Source: Nocardioides sp. zg-1230 (GTDB lineage: Bacteria; Actinomycetota; Actinomycetes; Propionibacteriales; Nocardioidaceae). Taken from it: DNA of 64,000 nt. The DNA lies in assembly GCF_013155335.1 (NCBI RefSeq), contig NZ_JABJQZ010000004.1:682001-746000 (forward strand), given 5' to 3'. The position numbers and the translations under genes are program-made. A model generated the notes under the pieces. The model was not told the DNA's origin. It ran no database searches and was given only the letters and a program-made list of their open reading frames with translations. Below are positions 10,254-19,795 of this stretch, piece after piece; within the stretch, counting starts at the first letter, position 1; every line of letters begins with the position of its first letter.

Positions 10254-11188
10254 GACGCGAGCTCCCGCCCGGTCAGCTCGAGGAAGACGTCCTCGAGGGT
10301 GCGCTGGCCCAGGGTCAGCGTCTGGGGCAGCACGCCGTGCTGCTCGCACCACCGCGACACGCGGCCGAGCGTGGTGGCGTCGGCCGGGCCGTGGATGAGC
10401 ATGCTCACCTCGTCGAGCTGCCGCACCTCGGTGAGCGGGCCGAGCTCGGCGCGCAGCGACTCGGGCGCGCCGTCGGGGAACGGTCGGTTGACGACCAGCC
10501 GGATGGTCGCCGAGCGTCCGCCGCGGGTCAGCTCGGCCGGCGTCCCGGAGGCGATGAGCGTGCCGCGGTCGATGATGTGGATCCGGTCGGCCAGGTGCTC
10601 GGCCTCGTCCATGTGGTGGGTCGTCAGCACGACGGTCACGCCGTCCGCGCGGACCTCCTCGAGCATCTCCCACGTCGTGCGCCGCGCCTGCGGGTCCATG
10701 CCGGCGGTCGGCTCGTCGACGAAGACCAGCTCGGGCCGCCCGACGAGCGCGATGGCGAGCCCGAGACGCTGCTTCTGGCCACCGGACAGCCGGCGGTACG
10801 GGGTCCGGCCGCAGTCGGCCAGCCCGAGTCGGTCGACGAGCATGCCGGTGTCGAGAGGGTGCGCGTGGAGCGAGGCCATGTGCTCGAGCATCTCCACGGC
10901 GCGTACGCCGCTCCAGGCGCCGCCGCTCTGGAGCATGACGCCGATCCGGGGGAGCAGCTCCGCGCGGTCGCGCTGGGGGTCGAGGCCGAGCACCCGCACG
11001 GTGCCCCGCTGCGGGACGCGGTAGCCCTCACAGGTCTCGAGCGTCGTCGTCTTGCCGGCGCCGTTGGGGCCCAGCACAGCGGTGACCGATCCCCGGGGCA
11101 CCTCGAGCGACAGCCCGTCGACGGCCACCTTGTCGCCGTACGCCATCACCAAGCCGTCGATCACGACGGCGGGGGAGGCGGGTGGCAC
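10250..11188 (-). CDS. ABC transporter ATP-binding protein
   Basis: 312 residues. Walker A is GPNGAGKTTT near residue 40, the signature is LSGGQKQR near 135, Walker B is LVFVDEPTAGMD near 155 and the switch His is in LTTHHMDEAEHLADR. The C-terminal 90 residues are the regulatory extension usual in DrrA/CcmA-like exporters. The GTG start lies six bases after a good -10 (TAGAAT), so a leaderless transcript is likely. First gene of the operon ATPase-permease-ctaA, and divergent from another ABC ATPase at 11253. Confidence 0.92.
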   Translation of the reverse strand: MPPASPAVVIDGLVMAYGDKVAVDGLSLEVPRGSVTAVLGPNGAGKTTTLETCEGYRVPQRGTVRVLGLDPQRDRAELLPRIGVMLQSGGAWSGVRAVEMLEHMASLHAHPLDTGMLVDRLGLADCGRTPYRRLSGGQKQRLGLAIALVGRPELVFVDEPTAGMDPQARRTTWEMLEEVRADGVTVVLTTHHMDEAEHLADRIHIIDRGTLIASGTPAELTRGGRSATIRLVVNRPFPDGAPESLRAELGPLTEVRQLDEVSMLIHGPADATTLGRVSRWCEQHGVLPQTLTLGQRTLEDVFLELTGRELAS

Positions 11189-11194
11189 GTCCCA

Positions 11195-11200
11195 ATTCTA
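11195..11200 (-). promoter_or_regulatory. Leaderless -10 for ABC ATPase-permease-ctaA operon
   Basis: TAGAAT on the minus strand, six bases before the GTG at 11188; close to the TATAAT consensus. Confidence 0.6.
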
Positions 11201-11239
11201 GGTGCGCCTTAATGAGGAGCGGCTGTCGGTCCCCATGGC

Positions 11240-11245
11240 TAGCGT
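11240..11245 (+). promoter_or_regulatory. Leaderless -10 for ABC exporter at 11253
   Basis: TAGCGT, seven bases before the ATG at 11253. This supports that start over the in-frame ATG at 11235. Confidence 0.55.
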
Positions 11246-11252
11246 GGTCGCC

Positions 11253-12257
11253 ATGAGCCCACACCATGCGATCGAGGCCGAGCACCTGGTCAAGCGCTTC
11301 GGCGACACCCTTGCGGTGGACGACGTCTCGTTCGTCGTCCCGCAGGGCTCCGTGCTCGGGCTGCTGGGCCCCAACGGCGCCGGCAAGACGACCACGGTGC
11401 GCATGATGACCACCCTGACGCGCCCCACCTCCGGCACGGCCCGGGTCGCCGGCCACGACGTCCTCACCGAACCCGACGCGGTGCGCAGCAGCATGGGGCT
11501 CACCGGCCAGGCGGCCACCGTTGACGAGCTGCTCACCGGCCGGGAGAACCTCCGCCTCATCGGCCAGCTCTACGGCCTCGACAAGGGCTACATCGCCCGC
11601 GCCAGCGAGGACCTGCTGGAGCGGTTCTCCCTGGCGGAGGCGGGCGACCGCACCGCCAAGACCTACTCCGGCGGCATGCGGCGACGGCTCGACCTGGCAG
11701 TCAGCCTCATCGCCACCCCACCTGTGCTATTCCTCGACGAGCCGACGACGGGTCTCGACCCGCGGTCCCGCGTCGAGCTGTGGGAGGTGCTGCGCGAGCT
11801 GGTGGCCGACGGCACGACCCTGCTGCTGACGACGCAATACCTCGAGGAGGCCGACCAGCTGGCCGACAACATCGTGGTCATCGACCGGGGGACCGTCATC
11901 GCGGAGGGGACCCCGTTGCAGCTGAAGGACCAGTCCGGTGCGGCCGCCCTCGTCGTCACCGTCTCCCGGGCACAGGCCCTCGACGAGGCCCGGACGCTGC
12001 TGGCTCCCCACGTGCGCGAGATGCACGTCGACGAGGGAGCCCGGCAGATCACCGCCCCCGCTGAGGGCCTGGGCCACATGACCCGCGTCGCGGGCATCTT
12101 CGACGACAGCGGGATCGTCCTCGACGACATCGGGCTGAAGCGGCCCAGCCTGGACGACGTGTTCCTCCACCTCACGGGCCACCGCGCGGAGGAGCGTGAC
12201 GACGGGGCCGCGCACGACGCCGGCGACACCGACCAGAGCAGGGAGACCGTCCGATGA
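11253..12257 (+). CDS. ABC transporter ATP-binding protein (DrrA-like)
   Basis: 334 residues. Walker A is GPNGAGKTTT near residue 40, the signature is YSGGMRRRLDLAVSL near 140, Walker B is VLFLDEPTTGLD near 160, followed by LTTQYLEEADQLAD. The GLKRPSLDDVFLHLTGH segment near the C-terminus is typical of daunorubicin-resistance DrrA proteins. Start chosen from the TAGCGT element seven bases upstream. Coupled by ATGA to its permease at 12254. Likely exports a hydrophobic compound; the substrate cannot be read from the sequence. Confidence 0.92.
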   Translation: MSPHHAIEAEHLVKRFGDTLAVDDVSFVVPQGSVLGLLGPNGAGKTTTVRMMTTLTRPTSGTARVAGHDVLTEPDAVRSSMGLTGQAATVDELLTGRENLRLIGQLYGLDKGYIARASEDLLERFSLAEAGDRTAKTYSGGMRRRLDLAVSLIATPPVLFLDEPTTGLDPRSRVELWEVLRELVADGTTLLLTTQYLEEADQLADNIVVIDRGTVIAEGTPLQLKDQSGAAALVVTVSRAQALDEARTLLAPHVREMHVDEGARQITAPAEGLGHMTRVAGIFDDSGIVLDDIGLKRPSLDDVFLHLTGHRAEERDDGAAHDAGDTDQSRETVR

Positions 12258-13078
12258 GGACCCTCGAGCGACCCGAGATCCGCCCGACGGGCCTGATGAC
12301 CCAGTCCTGGTCCATCGCCCGTCGCAACTTCCTCCACATCCGGCGGATGCCCGAGATGCTGCTCGACGTCACCATCCAGCCGGTGATGTTCGTGCTGTTG
12401 TTTGCGTTCGTCTTCGGCTCGTCGATCTCCGTCGACACGGAGGCGGGCTACCGGGCGTTCCTCCTCCCGGGGATCATGGCGCAGACGGTCGCGTTCGCGT
12501 CCTTCATCGTGGCCGTGGGGCTCACTGCCGACCTCGACAAGGGCATCGTCGACCGGATGCGGTCGCTGCCCATCGTCCCGGCGGCCGTGCTGGTGGGCCG
12601 CAGCATCTCCAGCCTCGTCCACTCCTCGATCGGCCTCGTCACCATGTCGCTGACCGGCCTGCTCATCGGGTGGCGCATCCACACCGACGTCCTCCAGGCG
12701 GCCTTCGGCTACGTCCTGCTCGTCGGGTGGGGGTTCGCGATGATCTGGGTCGGCATCTGGGTCGGCTCCGCGATGCGCTCGGTCGAGGCCGTCAACGGCG
12801 TGATGTTCGCGACCATGTTCCCCATCACGTTCCTGGCCAACACCTTCGCGCCGACCGACCAGATGCCGGCCTTCCTGCGGTTCATCGCCGAGTGGAACCC
12901 TATCTCCTCGCTGACCCAGGCCGTCCGCGTGCTCTGGGGCAACGACCAGCCGCTCGCCGAGGGTGCGGCGTTCCCGATGCACCACCCGATCCCGTTCACG
13001 ATCGGCTGGATCATCCTCATCACCGCGGTCGTGGCGCCGCTGGCGATCCGCACCTTCCGCGCCCGCACCGCCGACTGA
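12254..13078 (+). CDS. ABC-2 type transporter permease (DrrB-like)
   Basis: 274 residues with six predicted membrane segments. It has the DrrB pattern: an N-terminal WSIARRNFLHIRRMPEMLLD segment, then IQPVMFVLLFAFVFG, and the loop DLDKGIVDRMRSLPI. Later MFPITFLANTFAPTDQMP matches the ABC-2 membrane family. The ATG lies inside the stop of the ATPase gene (ATGA). The pair stands between the ABC-ctaA operon and sufR and runs in the sufR direction, 78 bases before it, but the sufR operator region lies between. Confidence 0.9.
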   Translation: MRTLERPEIRPTGLMTQSWSIARRNFLHIRRMPEMLLDVTIQPVMFVLLFAFVFGSSISVDTEAGYRAFLLPGIMAQTVAFASFIVAVGLTADLDKGIVDRMRSLPIVPAAVLVGRSISSLVHSSIGLVTMSLTGLLIGWRIHTDVLQAAFGYVLLVGWGFAMIWVGIWVGSAMRSVEAVNGVMFATMFPITFLANTFAPTDQMPAFLRFIAEWNPISSLTQAVRVLWGNDQPLAEGAAFPMHHPIPFTIGWIILITAVVAPLAIRTFRARTAD

Positions 13079-13116
13079 GGGCCGGCGGGCGGTGGGCCAG
13101 GTGACTTAGGCGACCC

Positions 13117-13156
13117 TTGCTTGAACGACGGGAAGCAATAACGACACACTGTCGTT
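13117..13156 (+). promoter_or_regulatory. Probable SufR operator region
   Basis: A perfect inverted repeat AACGACA-CAC-TGTCGTT (13140-13156) ends directly at the GTG start of sufR. Sixteen bases upstream another AACGAC half-site (13124-13129) stands in direct orientation, and TTGCTT/AAGCAA (13117-13122, 13133-13138) forms a second inverted repeat. SufR proteins of other bacteria bind inverted repeats in front of their own operon, so autoregulation is likely. The exact -35/-10 could not be assigned. Confidence 0.6.
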
Positions 13157-13858
13157 GTGGAATTCGTGAGGACGTCGACGGCACAGCGTGAGGGCGATGC
13201 GCCCACGCGCGACCGCGTGGCCCGCACGATCCTCGAGAACGGCCCCTCGACGGCCGCCGATCTCGCCCTCCGGCTCGACCTCACCCCGGCCGCCGTACGT
13301 CGGCACCTCGACCACCTGGTCGAGGAGGGAGTCGTGGAGGCGCGCGACCAGAAGGTCTACGGCACCCGCGGTCGCGGGCGGCCCGCAAAGGTCTTCGCCC
13401 TCACCGAGGCCGGGCGCGACAGCTTCGACCAGCAGTACGACGACCTCGCCGTCCAGGCGATGCGCTTCCTGGCCGAGACCCAGGGCGAGGACGCCGTCGT
13501 CGAGTTCGCGCGGCGACGGGTGGCCTTCGTCGAGCGCGACTACGCGGCCGTCATGGCCGCGGACCCCGACCTGACGCCCGCCGAGGCGCTGGCGCGGGTG
13601 TTCACCCAGAACGGCTACGCCGCATCGGTGCGGGAACTTCCGGTCGTGGGGGAGCAGCTGTGCCAGCAGCACTGCCCGGTCTCCCACGTCGCCCACGAGT
13701 TCCCGCAGCTCTGCGAGGCCGAGACCGAGGCGATCGCCTCCGTCCTCGGCACCCACGTCCAGCGGTTGGCGACCATCGCCCACGGCGACGGCGTGTGCAC
13801 CACGTGCATCCCCCAGACCCCCCAGACCACGAAGACCAGCGAGAAGGAGAAGGCATGA
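13157..13858 (+). CDS. sufR: SufR-type Fe-S sensing transcriptional regulator
   Basis: 233 residues. An N-terminal winged helix (about 15-85) contains [20 protein letters not shown] and the wing [15 protein letters not shown]. The C-terminal half has Cys169, Cys173 and Cys186 in [19 protein letters not shown] and a later CTTC pair (214, 217); three of these would hold an iron-sulfur cluster as in SufR. It heads the suf operon and its stop overlaps the sufB ATG (ATGA). Expected to repress the operon when its cluster is intact and release it under iron or oxidative stress; that is family knowledge, while the adjoining palindrome is seen directly. The start is GTG. Confidence 0.9.
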   Translation: MEFVRTSTAQREGDAPTRDRVARTILENGPSTAADLALRLDLTPAAVRRHLDHLVEEGVVEARDQKVYGTRGRGRPAKVFALTEAGRDSFDQQYDDLAVQAMRFLAETQGEDAVVEFARRRVAFVERDYAAVMAADPDLTPAEALARVFTQNGYAASVRELPVVGEQLCQQHCPVSHVAHEFPQLCEAETEAIASVLGTHVQRLATIAHGDGVCTTCIPQTPQTTKTSEKEKA

Positions 13859-15273
13859 CCTCCATCGAAGAACTCAACCCGGAGCTCAAGGGCATCGGCA
13901 AGTACGAGTTCGGCTGGGCCGACTCCGACGACGCCGGTGCTGCCGCCACCCGTGGCCTCAACGAGGACGTGGTGCGCGACATCTCCGGCAAGAAGTCCGA
14001 GCCGCAGTGGATGCTCGACCTGCGCCTGAAGGGCCTCAAGCTCTTCCACCGCAAGCCGATGCCGACGTGGGGCTCCGACCTGTCGACGATCGACTTCGAC
14101 AACATCAAGTACTTCGTGCGCTCCTCGGAGAAGCAGGCCACCTCGTGGGAGGACCTGCCCGAGGACATCAAGAACACCTACGACAAGCTCGGCATCCCGG
14201 AGGCGGAGAAGCAGCGCCTGGTCGCCGGTGTCGCCGCCCAGTACGAGTCCGAGGTCGTCTACCACTCGATCCGCGAGGACCTCGAGGAGAAGGGCGTCAT
14301 CTTCGTCGACACCGACACCGCGCTGAAGGAGCACGAGGACCTCTTCAAGGAGTACTTCGGCACCGTCATCCCGGTCGGTGACAACAAGTTCGCCGCGCTC
14401 AACACCTCGGTGTGGTCGGGCGGCTCGTTCATCTACGTCCCGAAGGGCGTCCACGTCGACATCCCGCTCCAGGCCTACTTCCGGATCAACACCGAGAACA
14501 TGGGCCAGTTCGAGCGGACGCTGATCATCGCCGACGAGGACTCCTACGTCCACTACGTCGAGGGCTGCACCGCGCCGATCTACTCCTCCGACTCGCTGCA
14601 CTCCGCGGTCGTGGAGATCGTCGTCAAGAAGGGCGCCCGCGTCCGCTACACGACCATCCAGAACTGGTCCAACAACGTCTACAACCTCGTCACCAAGCGC
14701 GCCACCTGCGAGGCCGGCGCGACCATGGAGTGGGTCGACGGCAACATCGGCTCCAAGGTGACGATGAAGTACCCCGCCGTCTACCTCATGGGCGAGCACG
14801 CCAAGGGCGAGACGCTGTCGATCGCGTTCGCCGGTGAGGGCCAGCACCAGGACGCCGGCGCCAAGATGGTGCACGCGGCGCCGCACACCTCGAGCTCGAT
14901 CCTGAGCAAGTCGGTGGCGCGCGGCGGCGGGCGCACGTCGTACCGCGGCCTGATCCAGGTCAACGAGGGCGCCCACGGCTCGAAGTCCAACGTGCTGTGC
15001 GACGCGCTGCTGGTCGACCAGATCAGCCGCAGCGACACCTACCCCTACGTCGACATCCGCGAGGACGACGTGTCGATGGGCCACGAGGCCAGCGTCTCGA
15101 AGGTCTCCGACGACCAGCTCTTCTACCTCATGTCGCGCGGCATGGAGGAGGACGAGGCGATGGCGATGATCGTGCGCGGCTTCGTCGAGCCGATCGCCAA
15201 GGAGCTGCCGATGGAGTACGCCCTCGAGCTCAACCGCCTCATCGAGCTGCAGATGGAAGGGGCTGTGGGCTGA
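13855..15273 (+). CDS. sufB: Fe-S cluster assembly scaffold protein SufB
   Basis: Large beta-helix subunit of the SufBC2D scaffold on which Fe-S clusters are built. The 472 residues are the normal length, and no intein interrupts it, unlike mycobacterial SufB. Conserved stretches include [15 protein letters not shown] near 190, [14 protein letters not shown] near 240 and [20 protein letters not shown] near 385, the last holding the conserved Cys. The ATG has AAGGAGAAGGC upstream and overlaps the sufR stop. It is 45 bases from sufD. Confidence 0.97.
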   Translation: MTSIEELNPELKGIGKYEFGWADSDDAGAAATRGLNEDVVRDISGKKSEPQWMLDLRLKGLKLFHRKPMPTWGSDLSTIDFDNIKYFVRSSEKQATSWEDLPEDIKNTYDKLGIPEAEKQRLVAGVAAQYESEVVYHSIREDLEEKGVIFVDTDTALKEHEDLFKEYFGTVIPVGDNKFAALNTSVWSGGSFIYVPKGVHVDIPLQAYFRINTENMGQFERTLIIADEDSYVHYVEGCTAPIYSSDSLHSAVVEIVVKKGARVRYTTIQNWSNNVYNLVTKRATCEAGATMEWVDGNIGSKVTMKYPAVYLMGEHAKGETLSIAFAGEGQHQDAGAKMVHAAPHTSSSILSKSVARGGGRTSYRGLIQVNEGAHGSKSNVLCDALLVDQISRSDTYPYVDIREDDVSMGHEASVSKVSDDQLFYLMSRGMEEDEAMAMIVRGFVEPIAKELPMEYALELNRLIELQMEGAVG

Positions 15274-15318
15274 CGCCCGCTGCCGCCGACCCGTCCGACG
15301 TACGTAGAAAGAAGAGCT

Positions 15319-16542
15319 TTGACCGTCACCACTGATTCCGTCCGCTCCGCGCTGGAGCAGGGTCCCGAGCACGGCAAGGTGGAGAGCCACCTCCACCCGG
15401 CCGGCTCGTTCGACGTCGCCGACCACGAGGTCCCGACCGGCCGCGAGGAGATCTGGCGCTTCACTCCGCTCAAGCGGCTCAAGGGCCTGCACGCCGACGC
15501 GCCGCTCGACGGCCGCAACGTGAAGGCCTCCTGGACGGCGCCCGAGGGCGTGTCCGTCGGTGTCGTCACCGGCGACGAGGCCTCCGCGCTGCGGGGCGTG
15601 AGCGGCTGGGTGCCCAACACCCGGTTCACCGCGCGGGTCCTCTCCGAGGTGCCGTCGACCCTGCTGGTCGACGTCCCGGCTGACGTCGAGGCGGGGGAGC
15701 CCATCGTCCTCGAGGTCGACGGCACGGACGCCGAGCTCACCAGCGGTGCTCACGTCGTCCTGCGCTTCGGTCGGCACAGCAAGGCCGTCGTGGTGCTCAA
15801 CCACACCGGCTCTGCCGCCGTGGCTGCCGTGGTCGAGGTCGTCGTCGCGGACGGCGCCGAGGCCAGCGTCGTCTCGATCCAGGACTGGGCCGACGACGCG
15901 GTCCACCTGTCGCACCACCAGGCCCGGGTCGGGCGCGACGCGACGTACAAGCACGCCGCGATCTCCTTCGGCGGCGACCTGGTCCGGATGGACGCCAACG
16001 TCACGTACGACGGTCCCGGCGGCTCGGCAGAGCTGCTCGGGCTCTACTTCGCCGACGCCGGCCAGCACATCGAGCACCGGATCTTCGCCGACCACACCGC
16101 CCCCCGCACCAAGTCCCACGCGGTCTACAAGGGCGCGCTGCAGGGCGAGAAGGCGCACACGGTCTGGGTCGGCAACGTGCTGATCCGCAAGGTCGCCGAG
16201 GGCATCGAGACCTACGAGGAGAACCGCAACCTGGTCCTCACCGACGGCTGCCAGGCCGACTCGATCCCCAACCTCGAGATCGAGACCGGTGAGATCGAGG
16301 GCGCCGGTCACGCCTCGGCCACCGCCCGCTTCGACGACAACCAGCTCTTCTACCTCCAGTCGCGCGGTGTCTCCGAGCAGGAGGCGCAGCGGCTGGTGGT
16401 GCACGGCTTCTTCAACGACCTCATCCGTCAGGTGGGCGTGCCTTCGATCGAGGACCGCCTGCTCACCACCGTCGAGGCCGAGCTGGCCAAGAACGTCCTC
16501 AAGGACGTCGGCTCGCTCGCGGCCTTCGGGTCGGAGGCCTGA
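15319..16542 (+). CDS. sufD: Fe-S cluster assembly protein SufD
   Basis: Partner of SufB in the SufBC2D complex; needed for iron acquisition on the scaffold. 407 residues, with the typical sparse N-terminal half and a conserved C-terminal beta-helix: HAVYKGALQGEKAHTVWVGN, then NRNLVLTDGCQADSIPNLEI and FYLQSRGVSEQEAQRLVVHG. The TTG start has AAGAAGAG just upstream. The stop shares one base with the Rieske gene start (TGATG). Confidence 0.95.
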   Translation: MTVTTDSVRSALEQGPEHGKVESHLHPAGSFDVADHEVPTGREEIWRFTPLKRLKGLHADAPLDGRNVKASWTAPEGVSVGVVTGDEASALRGVSGWVPNTRFTARVLSEVPSTLLVDVPADVEAGEPIVLEVDGTDAELTSGAHVVLRFGRHSKAVVVLNHTGSAAVAAVVEVVVADGAEASVVSIQDWADDAVHLSHHQARVGRDATYKHAAISFGGDLVRMDANVTYDGPGGSAELLGLYFADAGQHIEHRIFADHTAPRTKSHAVYKGALQGEKAHTVWVGNVLIRKVAEGIETYEENRNLVLTDGCQADSIPNLEIETGEIEGAGHASATARFDDNQLFYLQSRGVSEQEAQRLVVHGFFNDLIRQVGVPSIEDRLLTTVEAELAKNVLKDVGSLAAFGSEA

Positions 16543-16888
16543 TGGCCTTCGAACGCGCCTGCGCGCTCGACGAGGTCAAGGCCGACCAGGGCCTCGCTGT
16601 GACTCTCGGTCGCTACGAGGTCGTCATCGCCCGCGACGGCGACGAGGTCTTCGCGCTGGAGAACGAGTGCAGCCACGCCGCGGTCGCCCTCAGCGAGGGC
16701 GAGGTCGCCGACTGCCAGATCGAGTGCTGGCTGCACGGGTCGATGTTCGACCTCCGCACCGGCAAGCCCACCAACCTCCCCGCGACCGAGCCGGTCGCCA
16801 CCTTCCCGATCGACGTACGCGCCAATGCCGACGGCACCAGCGACGTGTACGTCGACACCGAGACCACCCTGAACGGAGTCACCCCCGC

Positions 16889-16892
<4 letters not shown>
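16542..16892 (+). CDS. Rieske 2Fe-2S ferredoxin-like protein
   Basis: 116 residues, soluble. The two halves of a Rieske site are intact: Cys43-Ser-His45 and Cys62-Trp-Leu-His65, followed by GSMFDLRTGKPTNLPA, the signature of the small ferredoxins of non-heme dioxygenases. It overlaps sufD by one base and sufC by four, so it is co-translated with the SUF scaffold. This place between sufD and sufC recurs in actinobacteria. Electron delivery during cluster assembly is a reasonable guess but is not demonstrated by the sequence. Confidence 0.93.
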
Positions 16893-17650
<758 letters not shown>

Positions 17651-17682
17651 GACCGCCCAGACCGCCCACATCGAAGGAGACC

Positions 17683-18921
17683 ATGATGGAAGGACTGCTT
17701 CCGGATCTCGACGTGATCCGCAAGGACTTCCCGATCCTCGAGCGCACGCTCGCGGGCGGAGTGCCGCTGGTCTACCTCGACAGCGCCAACACCTCGCAGA
17801 AGCCGCAGGTCGTCATCGACACGATGGTCGACCACCTCGAGCGGCACAACGCCAACATCGCGCGCGCCATGCACCAGCTCGGCGCCGAATCGACCGAGGC
17901 CTACGAGGCGGCCCGCGACCAGGTCGCGAGCTTCCTCAACGCGCCCTCGCGCAACGAGGTCATCTTCACCAAGAACGCGACCGAGGCGCTCAACCTGCTG
18001 GCCCGCACGATCGAGCTCGGCCCCGGCGACAACGTCGTCATCACCGAGATGGAGCACCACTCCAACATCGTGTCGTGGCAGCTCGCCTGCGAGCGGTCGG
18101 GCGCGGAGCTGCGGTGGTTCGGGCTGACCGACGACGGCCGGCTCGACCTGACCAACGCGGAGCAGCTCGTCGACGAGCACACCAAGGTCGTCGCCTTCAC
18201 CTGGGTGTCCAACATGCTCGGCACGATCAACCCGGTCACCGACCTCGTCGCCCGGGCGAAGGCCGTCGGCGCCCTCTCGGTGATCGACGCCTCGCAGGCG
18301 GCGCCGCAGCTGCCGGTCGACGTCCAGGCCACGGGCTGTGACTTCCTGGTCTTCACCGGGCACAAGGTCACCGGTCCGACCGGTATCGGTGTGCTGTGGG
18401 GGCGCGAGGAGCTCCTCAACGAGCTGCCCCCGTTCCACGGTGGCGGCGAGATGATCGAGACCGTGACCATGGCGCGGTCGACCTACGCCAAGGTGCCGCA
18501 CCGCTTCGAGGCCGGCACCCCGCCGATCGTCGAGGCCGTCGGTCTCGGCGCGGCCGTCGACTACCTGCGCCACATCGGGCTCGACGCGATCCACCGCCAC
18601 GAGCAGACGATCACGGCGTACGCCCTCGAGGGCCTGCAGTCCGTGCCGGGCCTCACCGTCCTCGGTCCGCTCGACGCGGCCGACCGTGGCGGAGCGATCT
18701 CCTTCGAGCTCGCCGGCGTCCACCCGCACGACATCGCGCAGGTCCTCGACTCGCGCGGGGTCGCGGTGCGGGCCGGCCACCACTGCGCGAAGCCGGCGCA
18801 TGCCCGGTTCGGCGTGCAGAGCTCGACGCGGATGTCGTCCTACCTCTACACGACGCCGGCCGAGATCGACGCGCTGGTCGAGGGCCTCCACCACACCCGC
18901 AGCTACTTCAAGGTGGGATGA
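17683..18921 (+). CDS. sufS: Cysteine desulfurase SufS
   Basis: Pyridoxal-phosphate enzyme that takes sulfur from cysteine for cluster assembly. 412 residues. Lys228 in TGHKVTGPTGIG holds the cofactor, EMEHHSN (residues 122-128) is conserved, and Cys368 in RAGHHCAKPAHARFG is the persulfide-forming residue with the group II surroundings. ATGATG occurs at the start with AAGGAGACC upstream. The stop overlaps the sufU ATG (ATGA), matching the functional SufS-SufU pair. Confidence 0.97.
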   Translation: MMEGLLPDLDVIRKDFPILERTLAGGVPLVYLDSANTSQKPQVVIDTMVDHLERHNANIARAMHQLGAESTEAYEAARDQVASFLNAPSRNEVIFTKNATEALNLLARTIELGPGDNVVITEMEHHSNIVSWQLACERSGAELRWFGLTDDGRLDLTNAEQLVDEHTKVVAFTWVSNMLGTINPVTDLVARAKAVGALSVIDASQAAPQLPVDVQATGCDFLVFTGHKVTGPTGIGVLWGREELLNELPPFHGGGEMIETVTMARSTYAKVPHRFEAGTPPIVEAVGLGAAVDYLRHIGLDAIHRHEQTITAYALEGLQSVPGLTVLGPLDAADRGGAISFELAGVHPHDIAQVLDSRGVAVRAGHHCAKPAHARFGVQSSTRMSSYLYTTPAEIDALVEGLHHTRSYFKVG

Positions 18922-19391
18922 CCATGAGTGCCGAGCTCGACAGCCTCTACCAGGAGATCATCCTGGACCACTACAAGAACCCGCACCACAAGGGCTTGCG
19001 CGACCCGTTCGAGTCCGAGGTGCACCACGTCAACCCGACCTGCGGCGACGAGGTCACCCTCCGGGTGCACCTCGCCGACGGCCCGGACGGGGTTGTCGTG
19101 CAGGACGTGTCGTACGACAGCGTCGGCTGCTCGATCTCGCAGGCGTCGGCGTCGGTGCTGACCGACCTCGTCATCGGCAAGCCGGTCGACCAGGCGATGT
19201 CGATCCACCAGACCTTCCTCGACCTCATGCAGGGCAAGGGGCAGGTCGAGCCCGACGAGGACGTCCTCGAGGACGGCATCGCGTTCGCCGGTGTCGCCAA
19301 GTTCCCCGCGCGCGTGAAGTGCGCACTGCTCTCCTGGATGGCGTGGAAGGACGCGACCACCCAGGCCCAATCTGAAGGAGCCACCTCATGA
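18918..19391 (+). CDS. sufU: Sulfur transfer protein SufU
   Basis: Zinc-containing partner that receives sulfur from SufS. 157 residues, or 155 if the second ATG at 18924 is used; both share the AAGGTGGG site. The zinc/sulfur ligands are Cys42 and Asp44 in NPTCGDEV, Cys71 in VGCSISQAS and Cys135 in VKCALLSW. The SufU-specific insertion between the second and third cysteines is present, separating it from IscU. It overlaps both neighbours by four bases. Confidence 0.95.
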   Translation: MTMSAELDSLYQEIILDHYKNPHHKGLRDPFESEVHHVNPTCGDEVTLRVHLADGPDGVVVQDVSYDSVGCSISQASASVLTDLVIGKPVDQAMSIHQTFLDLMQGKGQVEPDEDVLEDGIAFAGVAKFPARVKCALLSWMAWKDATTQAQSEGATS

Positions 19392-19771
19392 CCGACACCC
19401 AGGGCATCGATCACGGCGACCTCCCCGACGTGCCCGAGGCCGGACAGGGCGGCGGCACCTCGACGGTGACCGTCGACGACGTGACCGAGGCGATGAAGGA
19501 CGTCGTCGACCCCGAGCTCGGGATCAACGTCGTCGACCTCGGCCTCGTCTACGGCGTGCACCTCGACGAGCACAGCAACGCGGTGCTCGACATGACGCTC
19601 ACGTCTGCGGCGTGTCCGCTGACCGACGTGATCACGGACCAGACCGAGTCGGCCCTCGAGGGCCTCGTCGGCGACGTGGCCATCAACTGGGTCTGGATGC
19701 CCCCGTGGGGCCCGGACAAGATCACCGACGACGGCCGCGAGCAGCTGCGCGCCCTGGGTTTCAACGTCTGA
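19388..19771 (+). CDS. sufT: SufT-like metal-sulfur cluster biosynthesis protein (DUF59/MIP18 family)
   Basis: 127 residues. A disordered acidic N-terminus of about 28 residues is followed by a DUF59 domain: VTEAMKDVVDPELGINVVDL, then LTSAACPLTD with the conserved Cys, and VWMPPWGPDKITDDGREQLR. Proteins of this type assist Fe-S cluster maturation. Last gene of the suf operon, coupled to sufU by ATGA. The next gene converges after 24 bases; no terminator hairpin is visible there. Confidence 0.92.
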   Translation: MTDTQGIDHGDLPDVPEAGQGGGTSTVTVDDVTEAMKDVVDPELGINVVDLGLVYGVHLDEHSNAVLDMTLTSAACPLTDVITDQTESALEGLVGDVAINWVWMPPWGPDKITDDGREQLRALGFNV

Positions 19772-19795
19772 CGCTCGAAACCTCGACGGGCGCCG

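Noticed and set aside
13855-15273. Intein in SufB
   Set aside because: Mycobacterial SufB often has one, so it was looked for. The protein is continuous and of normal length.
13615-16404. 929-codon minus-strand open frame across sufR-sufB-sufD
   Set aside because: Antisense shadow of the GC-rich suf genes; composition is low in diversity and no domain is recognisable.
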